Shown here in pieces: positions 35,287 through 48,159 of a DNA stretch of 64,000 nt. The stretch covers positions 1 through 64,000 of the forward strand of contig JAURVB010000835.1 of the NCBI GenBank assembly GCA_033002965.1, read 5' to 3'. The stretch comes from Piper betle. Its lineage: Eukaryota; Streptophyta; Magnoliopsida; Piperales; Piperaceae. The translations under genes were made by a program, and so were the position numbers. Position 1 is the stretch's first letter. Each line of letters starts with the position of its first letter. The notes under the pieces are model-generated. The model saw only the letters and a program-made list of their open reading frames with translations, was not told the DNA's origin and did not search any database.

Positions 35287-37613
35287 TTAAATATCTTCAA
35301 GTTCATCTCCTTCATCCACCCAATCTAACTCAACGGAGTTGGCGTCTGTGATCCCAGTGAGGTCTTCCAAATACGTTGGCTGGTTTATGGCCTGCAAGAC
35401 AAACTCCATCCCTCTTTTCCGATATTCAGATATCACCTGAAAATTTAACATTTTAAAGTCCTCAGTACAGGCACAGAAATAGAACACTGACAAAAAAATA
35501 GAGAAGAATCGTAGTCCATGTGCATTGATGCCGAACTTCATAGAATTGATTTCAAGAATTTTAATGAACATTATACACATGAAGCAATGGAAGCAGTCTC
35601 CAAAATATAAATCTAAACGGTGTTTTATCAGCAAGAAGCTACTTACCCTGCTGCAGCATGCTGTACAACTGTTAGATGAATGGCCTATCAAAGTAAGCTG
35701 AGAGAACTGGGAAAGGGAACCTCTGATTTGATGAGGCAAGATACCAAGAGGCTGCTCACTGCTGCCACCCATGGAACTGCTTAATTCTCCTGGGGCGTTA
35801 ATCCTAAGTAAAAATCATGATACCAGTCAGGCCAACAACTGGTGTGTCAATAGACATCAATGCCAACTAATATTCCAAAATAAAATAAGAATTTGTGAGC
35901 AAAGAATATGACTTAAAGAAGCCAAATATTACCCATCAGGGTGATGTAAAATTCCCACAAGCAACTCCACTGCAAGAGCTGAAGCTATTAGAGCAAGCCC
36001 TGGGCGTGTCACAGTGCATTGTTGGTCCAAAGTGCGGTTGGAAGTTGACTGGACGTATAAAAAAATTTTCAAGATAATTATCATAATGTTTATCTTCTCA
36101 AAGTAAGGGACTAAAAATGTCTACTAAAACAAATTACATCAGTTGGAGCAACAATGTCATTGCAGAAGTAACATCCTAGACGTTGAGGCTTTTGGATATC
36201 AGTAATTGACAACTTGTCCATTTGCACGGTTTCTTCAGGTGCAGCTTTGCCACCTTCGGGACCAGGCCCATGGCGCATGACAAGGTAGCTTTCAAATCCC
36301 AATGCTGCTGTAATAGCAATCTGAAAGCAAAAAATTGGTTTGAGGAAAAGGGCCACACTTCAATGTGAGTAAACTTGTCATGGCAAGGGCACATAACTAT
36401 AAAACCAACCTTGTTAGATTTGCACAAAAAAGTGTTGGTAGCCATCGACTTTCCCTTGTATCAGTCAACAAAAAATGACGTCATGGGATGCAATCATCCT
36501 TTCAAGATGCAGACAGTCTTCAACAATCTGAGTTGCTTCTTGAGGAGTCACAGGATGTCCAGGCATTGGTATTGCCATAGTAATACCTTCTGCTTCCTGC
36601 AAATTGCGTTTTGGAGCTAAAAATCAAATGTCTTCAGAATTTAGCCTGATTAAACGCTAAACATGTTTGCACTTACAACAGCAGGAAATATATTTTTCAA
36701 ACTTTTGACTGCAGCATCCGACTTCAGCTCACCTCCATTTAGACAATTTTCAAAGGTGTAAAGAGATTGCCTTACTGGATTTGACATAGCCACCCGCACC
36801 ACTATCAAGCAATGTGATCTTTTGGACACCCCAAGCCTGCAAACGGCCCAACAGAGAGTTAAATGCTTTTGATAGTTATGAGAAAGCATATATTTAAGAA
36901 ATGTTCAAATTCTCACCATAAGCATTCGAGCGACCTCACAGCCAAGAGTACCAGCCCCAAGGAGAAGGCACTGAACATTAGACAAAATACTCAAGTTTAA
37001 CAATGGCAAACTACGCCATCTCATTAGCTTCAGATTCAAGTCTGCAGCAGATATTGCCAACCTGAGAGCAAGATGTGTCAATCATCCAGAGTTGAGGCTG
37101 TATAGGTCCATACATTAGCTTTGACATCCATGATGAAAATGCATGTACTCAACATATCAACAGTTAAGTCAACAATTAACAAAAATTCTTTCACCAATTT
37201 AGTTATGTAAACTTTTCAATCCATCTTATGCCTTCAAAAGGGCTCAAAAACAGAATTATGCCTCTATTACCTAATTCAAATCATAGATGGTAAATAAAAT
37301 TAGAGATATAGAACTTGGAATTTATCATTTATCTACTTATGAACTGTAAATATGAGTATGCTACCGTCGGGTATTTAAATCAAAAAATTTTTCCCATGGC
37401 ACGTTTCAAAGCAACAGATCATATAGCATGTGATAGGAGAACATCTGTTTTAACAAAAATATCCATACGCCCAGAGTCATTTTGTTTCTTTTGTTCATCT
37501 TTTCATAAACTCAAATAAAATGATACATACTATGTGGCATTATGAAGACAACAAAAGACAAAGTAATGGCACCCCAATACATGGATATCATTGGTTTTTT
37601 AGAAGGAATGATT

Positions 37614-37651
<38 letters not shown>

Positions 37652-40324
37652 GGGGGGAGAAATTGAGGCGAGCTACACGTTATATAGCTTACATGAGCTG
37701 CATATCTAATTTGAACATTTTTTAGAAGGTCCCACAGAGTACTATTTATACGTATTAAAAGTAGAGTGTACAAGTAGGAGGTTAATAAAATTTTATATTT
37801 TTTTGACATCATTATGAACTACTTTAGATTTTTTATTACAATTACTTTGATAATTAAAATGAATAGGTTAGAAGCATTGATTGAGTTAAAAATTTATAAT
37901 TACCCTTATTATTTATATTTTCTGTTTATCAAAGTGGATTTTGGGTGGTGGGAGCCACTAAATTGCTCTAAATAAAATGTGTAGCTCATATAAGCTTCAT
38001 GAGGTGTACCTCATGTACATAAGTCTCTCTCTCTCTCCCTCTCTATAATATATATACATATATATATATATATTATAACCTGAAAAAATGTATAATATAA
38101 AAAGAAAATAGCAACAAAGTGTACTCATTCCATACCTAGTTGGATCCATGGACTCGGCAAGGTTGATACACCTTACAGCAGGTTTCCGCTTGTTAAGCTC
38201 CGCTCCCGACACATTAGGAACAAAACTAGGATTCCTCCACCCTAAACAAAGATATTTTTCAGGCAAACATCCAGCCTCAATCCAGTAAGGTTGCTATCAT
38301 AAACAAAAGACAATGTATAAACAGAAAAGTGCATTTACCCATTTCCTGAATTGCTACCTTCAGAAGCTGAAATTAATGCTTCACCAACAAGGGACAACCC
38401 TAGGTCTGCTAAACCATGCTTCTCACGGTAGCAAAAGAAGCAAACTTTCTCAAGCTCCCATCTGGAAAAAATAAGTGCAAGAAAATTGCGAAGAGGCCAC
38501 CCTGGATTGGTCGGTAAATGGCAAGGGTCATAAAATCCAAACAGAAACTGCAAGCACGAGGTTGTATCCATCAATCCATAAGACAAGTTCCCTATAGCAA
38601 TCAGATACCTACCCATTTGTACAACTTCAATGTTCTACATATATTAGATGCACAGTAAAGGAAACAAGGATACCTTTCCACCCTCTTCTTGGCAATTTTT
38701 CCAGTCCTTCAAATGCCTAATGGTGGCACGTGAATTTGAAATAGTCAAAATAAAGAATGGAACCTCTGAAATGCCAAAAAATCATGCAAAAAACATCATA
38801 TATCAGCCTGAAGTTTCTTATAAAAAGACAGGAAATTATGAGCAGCATCGTTAAATATTCCAACCTGCAGTTGCTCGAGTGCTACGCCATTCATTGCAAG
38901 CTGCTGCTACTGATTCTCCCTATTAGAAACTACAATAGTGTCATGTTGCGGAAAGGAATCATATCATCTAACATAGATATCCAAACAACTACACATAATG
39001 GAATACCTCAGCCAGGCTGAACCATTGCGAAGCTGGGCATAAATTAGTTAGTTCTGCCGGGGGATCAAGCACTAAAGCAGGGAATGCAAACCAGTAATGA
39101 AAGCTCCACTTTTTCAAATCTGCAAATGAGATTAGAAGGAACCTCATGAGCAATGCACTGTCTTCCTCTGCTCTCCCCGAATGTATGTCATCCCAAACCT
39201 GAGGTTAGTAACCATTGATGATGGTGTAAGAAAGAAATCTGATTGCACAATCTTACTCGTTGAATATAGTATATAACTATGAAAACCTAATACTTCTTCA
39301 AGGCACTTTAGCATCAAATGGAAGCGCACAAGATAATCAATCAGAGCTTACAACTATATATTTTACCTTCTTCGCTTCAGATTTGAGTAAGCCTGTTCTA
39401 TCGAGAGTTTTGAAACTTTCTAAAGTATTTGTATTGCAAACAATGCCTGGAATAGGGCATTTGTTTCTATTCCCAGATCCCAGATCCATTGATGTCTCAC
39501 TCATGTCAGAAGGAAAAGATTCAGCTAAAAGTGTCAAGCGATTAGAAACCTGTGCATGGGAGCAAGGAGCATAAAATCCTGCAAGGATGTAAAAACCACC
39601 ATAAAAATACAAGCAATAGCAAACAAATCATATCAAAAACAGATAAAAGGTCTCGAAGGCTAACAAAATTAAATTGCAACGACAGAATCAAGTGTTTACA
39701 AACAAAAAAGGAGTAATATGATTTTCTTCTTTTCTTCATTGGCAATCAAATCATGAACAACATTGTCACAAACCCTCAGCATCAGAAGAGAAAACAAACA
39801 CTGGCAACATTAGAATATCAGTAAAATCCAAACAGAAGCGATTATACTTGGAGCTGCATAAACATGGCCATGCACACAAACTAAGGCCATATAAACCTCA
39901 TTCTTCCCAGCGGCGTAACACATAGAAACCAAGCTACAAGCTTTTACACACAACCCATGGATATTTACAGACATGACATAGCTCCCACAACATACAGAAA
40001 CACCAAGTCCATGCCAACAACAACCGCACCAGGCAAAAACGCCATAAAAAAGGAACAATTTTGCAAACAAACAATCAAAAAGGAAACGAAGTGGGAGGAG
40101 AAGACCGGACCGGCGATGGGAATCGGGGACTGGTCCAGCCCCAATTGGTCGAGCTTGAGAGAGGAAAGCTTCCGCCAGAACCCCTCGTCGACAGTGCACT
40201 GCATCGGCGCGAAGACAATTATAGGGTGCGAAGGGCTGGGCGACGAGGATGCCGGCGATGGGGCGGCGGAGGTCGCCGGCGATGGGGCGGCGGAGGTCGC
40301 CGACGGCGAGTCGTCGTCGGCCAT
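35287..40324 (-). CDS. ATG7: Autophagy-related protein 7, E1-like activating enzyme
   Basis: Fourteen exons: 40111-40324, 39367-39578, 39007-39198, 38865-38919, 38674-38765, 38358-38547, 38136-38241, 36917-37061, 36677-36836, 36410-36596, 36138-36320, 35933-36048, 35647-35803 and 35287-35436. This gives about 719 aa, near the usual plant length (about 700). ATG7 activates ATG8 and ATG12 for conjugation in autophagosome formation in the cytosol. Visible hallmarks are the N-terminal FAPMQ...VDEGFW start, the ATP-binding [11 protein letters not shown] in exon 8, the catalytic cysteine in [11 protein letters not shown] in exon 12 and an acidic C-terminus. Three single-base indels break the frame as given. 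One extra base lies in exon 9 after LLDSG (near 36804-36808). One base is missing from a T run in exon 10 (near 36470), and one just before the exon 10 donor (near 36417). All other exons are clean. Confidence 0.93.
37622..37650. repeat. (GT)n microsatellite followed by a G run, in ATG7 intron 7
   Basis: An uninterrupted GT repeat running into GGGGGGG. Located in the largest ATG7 intron (37062-38135). Confidence 0.9.
37665..38016. mobile_element. MITE-like inverted-repeat insertion in ATG7 intron 7
   Basis: Left AGCTTACATGAGCTGCATA (37686-37704) pairs with the reverse complement of the right segment (37978-37996), AGCTTATATGAGCTACACA, at 16 of 19 positions. Further weak pairing lies outside this, around GAGGCGAGCTACAC and GAGGTGTACCTC. 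The interior is AT-rich and noncoding. The size (about 350 bp) fits a small non-autonomous DNA element. No target-site duplication was confirmed, so a chance fold is possible. Confidence 0.35.
38023..38078. repeat. (CT)n and (TA)n microsatellites
   Basis: TCTCTCTCTCTCCCTCTCTA followed by repeated TATATA, seen directly. Intronic in ATG7. Confidence 0.8.
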
Positions 40325-41385
40325 GGATCTGTTGGCGGAGGAGGAAGAGAGTCGCGATGCGGCACAAGCTCGGAACTTGAATGGCTTTTATCGGACTTAA
40401 TTTATACTTACAACTCTTTGATGGTTGGATTATCATAACTTATTATTATTATAACAAATATATTTTTTCCAAAGCTAAAAACTCTAAATACTTCGATAAA
40501 TCTAACAACTTCATTTGTTAATTTGAGTTATAAATTTAAATTAATCGGCTAATGAGATTAGTTTTAAATGTGAATTATATTCTCGTAATTTTTATTCCAT
40601 TGACATTTCAAACCCTAAAAATACTAAAAGCTTATTAATCGGATTATACACTTCTTACTAATGTAAATTAAATTTATAAATTTTAAAATTTTAAAAATGA
40701 AAGATAAAAAATGTAACAACAACTTAACTTATATTATTATATATAATTTTTTTTGTTTATTTCATATTATAGAATCAAATATTTAAATAAAAGTAAATTG
40801 AATTGGATTGCAAAGGTGGAACATAGTTTGTTACAATATAAAACAAGTTTTTTATATAATGATATAAAAAAAATTTTATATAATAACGGTGAAGATATTG
40901 ATATTTGGATCCGAAGAGAATTGAGTATTAATATAATTTTTTAAAGTTTTCGAATTTATTTATAAAGAATCTCCCAAAAATATAATTAGTCATAATTTAT
41001 TTTAGGATGATATAATTTAATTGCGTGAATAGTATATATTTCTAATGTTTATTATTATGTGCTATATATAATTGTAATTAGTGTTATGTTCAGGCACTAC
41101 AAATATAGTTGACAAAATAAATAATGATGGTATAAATTAAATATTAGTTAATATACATTTTTTTCAAAGCAATTAATATGCATGTTTATCTCTTGATTTT
41201 GACAATAATAGTTCGTTTTTTGTTTTTAATTACTGAAATGGCAAATATTAAAAAAAGTATTAAATCTTAATATTTTTATTAAAATGATATAATTTATGTA
41301 TCCGAAGTGATCAACATTGTTCCAAGTTGGTCATCCGACCGTGTCCGACCGACTTATACCTATCCTCGTAACCATCTCTGTTCCG
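40325..41385. promoter_or_regulatory. Shared head-to-head intergenic region of ATG7 and the MORF8-like gene
   Basis: The two start codons face away from each other, 1,061 bp apart, so this region must contain both promoters. It is very AT-rich in the middle (about 40440-41290), with a 63-codon ORF at 40753-40944 that I consider chance. I could not assign a TATA box to either gene with confidence. Confidence 0.6.
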
Positions 41386-42784
41386 ATGGCGGCGGCGGCG
41401 GCGGCGACGGTGTCGGCGGCGCACCGGAGTCTGGCAGGAAAACCGAAGACGGCGGCCAGCTTTGTGCCCTCTCGGGAACTCCCTTCTCTGTTCCCGCGAC
41501 TCCATCCCGTCTTGCCCATCTCCGGACCTGGCTGCGGCGCCGCCGGCGTGCGGTGCAGCTCGTCGCGGCCGACCTCCTCGCCCCTCAACGACCCATCACC
41601 GAATTGGAGCAACCGGCCGCCGAAGGAGACGATACTGTTGGACGGGTGCGATTTCGAGCATTGGCTCGTGGTCATGGAACCCCCTGAGGAGGACGCCTCC
41701 AGAGATGATATAATCGACAGCTACATCAAAACCCTCGCCCAGGTGGTCGGAAGGTATGCGAACTTCTGTTTCGTTTGTTCGGAAATTTTTGGTTGGTATA
41801 TCTAATTAGATGATGAATCTTACTTATAGCTATATTTTCAATTCTTATATGATTGATTGTTCATAGTTTATTGCTCTGACTATGTTTTGCATTGAGTAGA
41901 CTTCCTTAAGAAGCCTTTTTGCCTGCCCAATTTTTGTATACAGTTGAAGAGAATGATGAAATTCGTCACCTTTTCGGCGTTCAAAATACCAATCTTTGCT
42001 TTAAGTGATACTATGCTTAATATTGGATGTTTCAATGGTGGCTAAGGTTGCCTATTTAGCTTTTTATTGTTTAAGGTTTCCGACTCTTATCATTATTGAT
42101 ATTATTTAGTGAAGAAGAAGCTAGGAAGAAGATTTATTCGGTATCAACCAGGCACTACCATGCTTTTGGAGCCCTTGTATCCGAAGAACTCTCGTACAAA
42201 ATCAAAGGTATGTGTAAGAGTTGCTTCCTCTGCTTGCATTTGATTACTCTTGATTGTATCTTGCCAAGTTAGTGTAGGTAAGTATTTTCTTCTCTTTGAT
42301 ATCAATGCAGAACTGCCAAGAGTCCGATGGGTCCTCCCAGATTCTTACTTAGATGTGAAAAACAAAGATTATGGAGGTGAGATTGGAAAATTAGATTCAT
42401 CACTCACTATTCAAATATTTTTTGGACGAGCTTCTACTGATATGTCATGCAGTACACTGTATTAAAAAGTAGCTTTTTCTTTTCTGATTTCTTTTCTGAT
42501 ATTTAGCACTTACAGTGCATAGGCTTGCATTATTATAGGCGCAAGTTATTATGGAATTTACGATCGTGGTATTGTGTTTGGCAGAAGAAACAAACATAGA
42601 CAATCATTCTTCATTATTTCTTTCCGCAGGGGAACCCTTTATTGATGGAAAAGCTGTTCCGTATGATCCCAAATACCATGAGGAATGGGTTAGAAACAAT
42701 GCGCGTGCAAAAGAAAGAGCCAGGAGGAAGGATAGGCCTCGTAATTTTGATCGTTCCCGAAATTTCGATAGACAGAGGAAATAA
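41386..42784 (+). CDS. Multiple organellar RNA editing factor, MORF8-like
   Basis: Four exons (41386-41753, 42110-42207, 42311-42376, 42630-42784) with closing phases encode 228 aa. Residues 1-60, rich in Ala, Ser, Pro and Arg, look like an organelle transit peptide. Residues 81-180 are the MORF box: [20 protein letters not shown], then [20 protein letters not shown], then [24 protein letters not shown] proteins bind PLS-type PPR proteins and are needed for C-to-U RNA editing in plastids and mitochondria. The box resembles MORF8 (RIP1), which is dual-targeted. The protein ends shortly after an Arg/Asn/Asp-rich tail ([14 protein letters not shown]). MORF8 continues there with a long Pro/Gly-rich region, absent here. 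Start chosen as the first ATG giving a transit peptide. Confidence 0.92.
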
Positions 42785-45026
42785 CTAGAACCAAATCGAC
42801 TTAGTAGAAAGAATTTTCTGGCAGAACATGACATGATGAAACAATGTTGGAAGTTACATTTCAGTTATGTGGTTGTAGACATCCAGGAATTGGCAATGGC
42901 AAAGGGAAGTCATGAGTCATGTCCACTGTGTGTTGTAAAGAATCTTTGTGTTTTAATATAGCCTGAACACTATTCGTTTTGATAACTATTCTATTGGATC
43001 TCAGATTCCGGTACCAATTACTGCTGTATTCTGGACTGTCATGTTGATCTCTTTTTGAAGATCCATGCCAACTCAGTCCAAGAGGGCTTCTTTCAATTGG
43101 ATCTCGGGAGTGGTATTCCTGTATTGGAATTTGATCTTAGAAGTGTTGGTATTTCTAACTTCCAAGTATTTGTGCTTATTTATAACTTACAAAGTTATGA
43201 CTGTGGAATGGTGCCGAAGACCAACAATAGGGGAACTGAGGCTTTTCTACTTTCCCGCTATCCACTCTGGAAGATAGAACTTTACGCTTTTTAGTTTCGT
43301 GTTTGTCTCTCCTCTTGCTTCTTGCTTCACCTACATTATCTTGTTTACTTCCCACTGATGTATATTTGACTGTCTTCCCATTTTGTTGTCTTTTGAGTTT
43401 CGATTTGTTCAGTAGCTACTGAAATTTAATCCCTAAATCCTGTTTAAGTTTTCACTCCTTGATCCTTTATCCTGCCTCTTGTCTCAAGAGTTTATCAAAT
43501 TTATGGACCCTCAAACACGGGAAAACGATCGAAGAGGACCCTTCCTCGTTATCTTCGCCATTTTCACAACCATCCTCTTCTACGATAGTTTGTTCACGTA
43601 GTCTTCCAGTACTACAAGCATGGATCGTCTTCATCTTGTCGACTTCGGCACTTTTAGTGCTTGGTGAGTCGATACATTGGGGGCTTAGTTTGATTGAGCA
43701 TCATCTTCTATGAAAGCTTCACTTATGCTGCAAGTGCTAATCATTGATCTCAGCATTAGTGGTGAATGTGTGCTAGATATAACATGTTACCTACTTAGCA
43801 TTCTCTTTGGTTGTTGCTGCAGCTTGATTTCCACGGTCATTGTGATCGCGTTGGTTGGGGCGGTCACCGGCGGTTGGGGCGGCCGACATCTTCGAACTCG
43901 CAAACATGAAGCCCCATATCTTGAGAGCAGCATTCGTGGGGAAGAAATTCCCACACATACCACAAAAGTGTCTAGTCGGAAGATGTTCCCATGGACGCTT
44001 TGGAAGTGAAGTCTCACAGTGGAAGAGACCGTATTCCGAGGGCTGCATATCCGATAATGCCTGACATGTTTCAACGAATGGGCGAGGCCGAATTGTCAGA
44101 CTCGAGCTTGGATGTTTAGCTGGTAACGAGGAGGATTAAGACAGCCTACTTATATATGATTATTGATTAGGGCAAAGGCTCGGGGAAGAGGAGGTCTACG
44201 TAGTCTGCCGTTGCATGGATGAACTTCGCTCCGGCGCCATTGCAGTGGATGAACAGGGAAATGGAGGAAGAGGTTGAGCTGGGGTGGGTGACGAGGCGAC
44301 CGGCAACGGATAGAAGACAGCGAGCGAGGGAGCCGACGAGGTGGGCAATTACGGAGTCGGGCTTGTGGGGAAGAGGAGGTCGTTGTAGATGTAGCGAAGG
44401 GAGAGGTAGTGGAGGTCCCATGACGCGAGGGGAGAGGTACCAGGTACACAATGACATGGATATGTTGATGTCACGGGATAATTAAATTAGGAATGATTAA
44501 TTAATATTTATAATTCTCGTGATATTAGTGATTTATCTTTTATTATTTTTTATTTTGGATTGCTGGGTTTGAGTTAGACCAAAAGTGACCCAGTTGTATA
44601 ATTGAGCTCAATAATGGCTTCAGATATCCAATTTTTGAAGCTAATTTGAATTCAACTAGATTATATCCGATTTAAAATCATTTTAGATCGGATATGGGTT
44701 TAGACTATTCAGATATATAATATATTTAAAAATATTTAAATCAAATATAGATTTGAGGTGATCTAATTTATGTTATATTTCATAATATTATATTTTTAAA
44801 AATTTAAAAATAATAATTTTATTATTTTTAATATATGTTTATATTAAAATTTATATTAATTTGAGTTATGCGGACAACTCGATATGTTCAAACAAATTGG
44901 CTTCAAAAATTTATTTTAATAATGAGCATAGAAGTATGAAAAGTAACAACGAGAAGATAGCAATCAAAGGAGAGCATTGTATGGCTTTTTTTAAAGAAAA
45001 GAAAAAGAAATAAAATCAAAGGAGAG
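42785..45026. other. Intergenic with possible gene relics
   Basis: The left part is the MORF 3' flank. At 43790-44075 a minus frame includes HFCGMCGNFF, vaguely like a zinc-finger fragment. At 44167-44457 a GC-rich minus frame ends in FIHATADYVDLLFPE, weakly like plant DUF674 proteins. Neither has a complete domain or gene structure, so I leave them as relics or chance. Confidence 0.35.
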
Positions 45027-46411
45027 CTACTTTCTTGTGCTGGCACATCTAAACCAAAGAATAAGAAAACAGAGCAGCCTGTATCCACATATGAAACTCA
45101 ACATCACTCCCAAGTTGCTCCACTTTCGAGATTCTTTCTGCCCCTGCTGTTCTATAAACCCTTCACCATTTAACATACAAACTCCATTGTCCACCTCCAC
45201 ACATCTCCATCTATTCCTATCTCCTCCGTACTCATTTATCATAAAAGCCTCAAACGGGTACTTGGAACAAACTCATATAATGCATGAAAATCCAGTACTT
45301 TCGTGTGTAGTTCTTCCGAATGAAGTACCCGGAGAAGAGGAAGAAAGACCCCATGAAACCCTCAATCAGGGAGTTCCCCATGATAAAATTGGGAACCAAG
45401 GCGCTAAGGTAGGCGACAAAGGAGTTGGCCATGAGCAACACCATCCATACAACCAAGTTGAAGTAGAAGAAACCATCTACTTCTCTTGTAAGCCTCACAA
45501 GCCAGTACACAGTTAGTATATAGAAATGCAACCATCAAGAGAAATGGCGGGAAAATCAGAGTGTTTGATCTAGCATAGGAAGAAACTCTGTTGCTACCTC
45601 TTGACGTTTCTCTCATGAGGATCCTCCTCTCTTGCAAGAAGATTGGAAGGCCTTCTGTGGTGGAAGAGAGCAGAAATGTGAGACTAAATGGAAAGAAACC
45701 CAGCCTGGTTTGTAATGCCACGGGCCCTCCATTACGATCTGCGTTGATGAAGATGGATCCTAGAGCCAGAGCCACCACCAAAGCATGGATTGTTATAGCA
45801 TCGAAAATCTGCTTGATCCTAAATATGTTATTGCAGAATCTCTGCCCAAGTATTAACACCTCTCTGCACCTAGAATTTGCGTAAGAGAATTGGGTTTCTT
45901 CCATACTACTTAATCTATTATGCATACCCACGCAATGTGCAGCCTCTTCTTCTTCCCCGTTACTCTGGAACTTCTCTGCTGCATCAGAATCCGCATTCCA
46001 TAATAACCTGTTACCTATAATTGATTTCTTTTTTACGGCCAAGCTCTCCATGGCATCAATGGCATACTCGAGCACATTAACATGCCGGGGAATGCAATGG
46101 CCGGACGCCCGTAGCTGGGTCTCAAGTGGCTTCAATGATCCATGGTGGATGACACCTCCTTCGGATAGAAGAATCACTCTATCAAAAAGCTCGAGGATTC
46201 TAAAACCCGGCTGGTGGATTGTTAGGACGATCGTCTTACCTTGCTTGACGGCCATGGCCTTGAGCAGAGACATAACACAGTGAGCAGAGGCCGAATCAAG
46301 ACCAGAAGTAGGCTCATCCAGCAGCAACACCGGCGGATCATGCACGAGATCAACTCCAATGGACACCCGCTGGAGATTCCCCTGACGCCGTCACGGTGGC
46401 CGACGCAGGCC

Positions 46412-46621
46412 TTAGTGTTGTTAATTATTGTGCTATTTAAATTACTTGATAAAATTATGTCTGGAGTTGGTTTTTAAGCGGACCGTGTGTCCCACCACAC
46501 TTTCCTGAGAATTTTATCTTTGGGTAATTTTTAGTACAATAGTTTTCACACTAGTCATCTAGGTAATAGTTCTCAAAGTGAACTAGTAATCTTTGGTGAA
46601 AATTACCCAGTTTTCACAACA
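46412..46621 (+). repeat. Truncated LTR of the left foldback arm
   Basis: Corresponds to the 3' part of the LTR at 48348-48823. It begins GTTGTTAATTATTGTGC and ends CACAACA just before the tRNA-Met primer-binding site (TGGTATCAAGAGC, about 46624-46636). The 5' half of this LTR is missing, and ABCG codons abut it directly. Confidence 0.85.
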
Positions 46622-46774
46622 ATTGGTATCAAGAGCAAGGTTTATTTTTAGCTATGACTCAATCGTGGCCAGTTACATTTTAGTTGCTCTACGCTGATCT
46701 TCCACATCAGAAAAATTTCCTTGGGCTACTTGGTATTCTGCATTAACATCTATTAAATAGACTTTATAGCAGAA

Positions 46775-47426
46775 ATGACAGACAACCCAAAAGAATCTAC
46801 ATCGAAGGTCACAGCTTCATCTTCAATTTTGGCAAGAACTACTGTGACAAATGCAAGATTTGCAGTGGAGATTTTTGATGGTACCGGTCATTTCGACATG
46901 TGGCAAAGTGAGGTTCTGGATGCCCTTTTTCAACAGGGTCTAGACATTGCCATTGAAGAAGAGAAACTGGATGATGTTGAGGAGAAAGAATGGAAGACAA
47001 TAAATAGATTGACATGTGGTACCATTCGAACGTGTCTTTCTAGAGAGCAGAGGTATGCATTTTCTAAAGAAACTTCTGCAAGTAAATTGTGGAAGGCACT
47101 TCGGAGGGGAGAAATGCTTGAAGAAAAGCAGTAAGAACAAGCTCTATATGAAAAAGAGATTGTTCCGCTTCAATTATGTTCCTGGTACATCTCTGAATGA
47201 TCATATTACTAGTTTCAATCAGCTAGTAATTGATCTGGTTAATATGGATGTGACTTTTGAAGATGAAGATTTGGCTCTGATGTTGTTGGGATCACTTCCT
47301 CATGAATTTGAGTTTCTTGAAACTACTCTACTTCATGGGAAGGTTGCTGTGTCTCTTAGTGAAGTAGTTGCTGCCTTGTATAGTTATGAATTAAGAAAGA
47401 AAGAAAAGCAAGAAAATACAAGTGCA
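46775..47426 (+). pseudogene. Copia gag fragment, left foldback arm
   Basis: Frames 46775-47134 and 47016-47543 together encode a UBN2-type gag fragment. A few extra bases at about 47100 (CTTCGGAGGGGAG against TTGGAGGAG in the other arm) cause a frameshift. It stops at the arm tip, so no knuckle or protease follows. Confidence 0.85.
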
Positions 47427-47472
47427 CTTGTATTTTCGATCAGCCTCTATCCACAACAAGAGCTTCTGCTTC

Positions 47473-48121
47473 TGCACTTGTATTTTCTTGCTTTTCTTTC
47501 TTTCTTAATTCATAACTATACAAGGCAGCAACTACTTCACTAAGAGACACAAGCAACCTTCCCATGAAGTAGAGTAGTTTCAAGAAACTCAAATTCATGA
47601 GGAAGTGATCCCAACAACATCAGAGCCAAATCTTCATCTTCAAAAGTCACATCCATATTCACCAGATCAATTACTAGCTGATTGAAACTAGTAATATGAT
47701 CATTCAGAGATGTACCAGGAACATAATTGAAGCGGAACAATCTCTTTTTCATATAGAGCTTGTTCTGACTGCTTTTCTTCAAGCATTTCTCCTCCAATGC
47801 CTTCCACAATTTACTTGCAGAAGTTTCTTTAGAAAATGCATACCTCTGCTCTCTAGAAAGACACGTTCGAATGGTACCACATGTCAATCTATTTATTGTC
47901 TTCCATTCTTTCTCCTCAACATCATCTGGTTTCTCTTCTTCAATGGCAATGTCTAGACCCTGTTGAAAAAGGGCATCCAGAACCTCACTTTGCCACATGC
48001 CGAAATGACCGGTACCATCAAAAATCTCCACTGCAAATCTTGCATTTGTCACAGTAGTTCTTGCCAAAATTGAAGATGAAGCTGTGACCTTCGATGTGGA
48101 TTCTTTTGGGTTGTCTGCCAT
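47473..48121 (-). pseudogene. Copia gag fragment, right foldback arm
   Basis: A continuous 193-codon minus frame from ATG 48121 to 47540, and beyond it the mirror of the left arm up to the loop. Same gag as the left arm, lacking its frameshift. Truncated at the loop, so it cannot be a complete gag. Confidence 0.85.
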
Positions 48122-48159
48122 TTCTGCTACAAAGTCTATTTAATAGCTGTTAATGCGGA

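Noticed and set aside
39810..40438. Long ORFs on both strands around the ATG7 start
   Set aside because: Frame shadows of exon 1 and leader. The frame leading into the FYAP segment of exon 2 is the ATG7 one.
40753..40944. 63-codon Lys/Ile/Asn-rich ORF between ATG7 and MORF
   Set aside because: Composition is that of AT-rich noncoding DNA.
43790..44048. Zinc-finger-like HFCGMCGNFF fragment
   Set aside because: A single CxxC without the matching His or Cys pair; no gene structure.
44167..44457. DUF674-like relic
   Set aside because: Only a dozen residues (FIHATADYVDLLF) look similar; no further motif, so not annotated as a gene.
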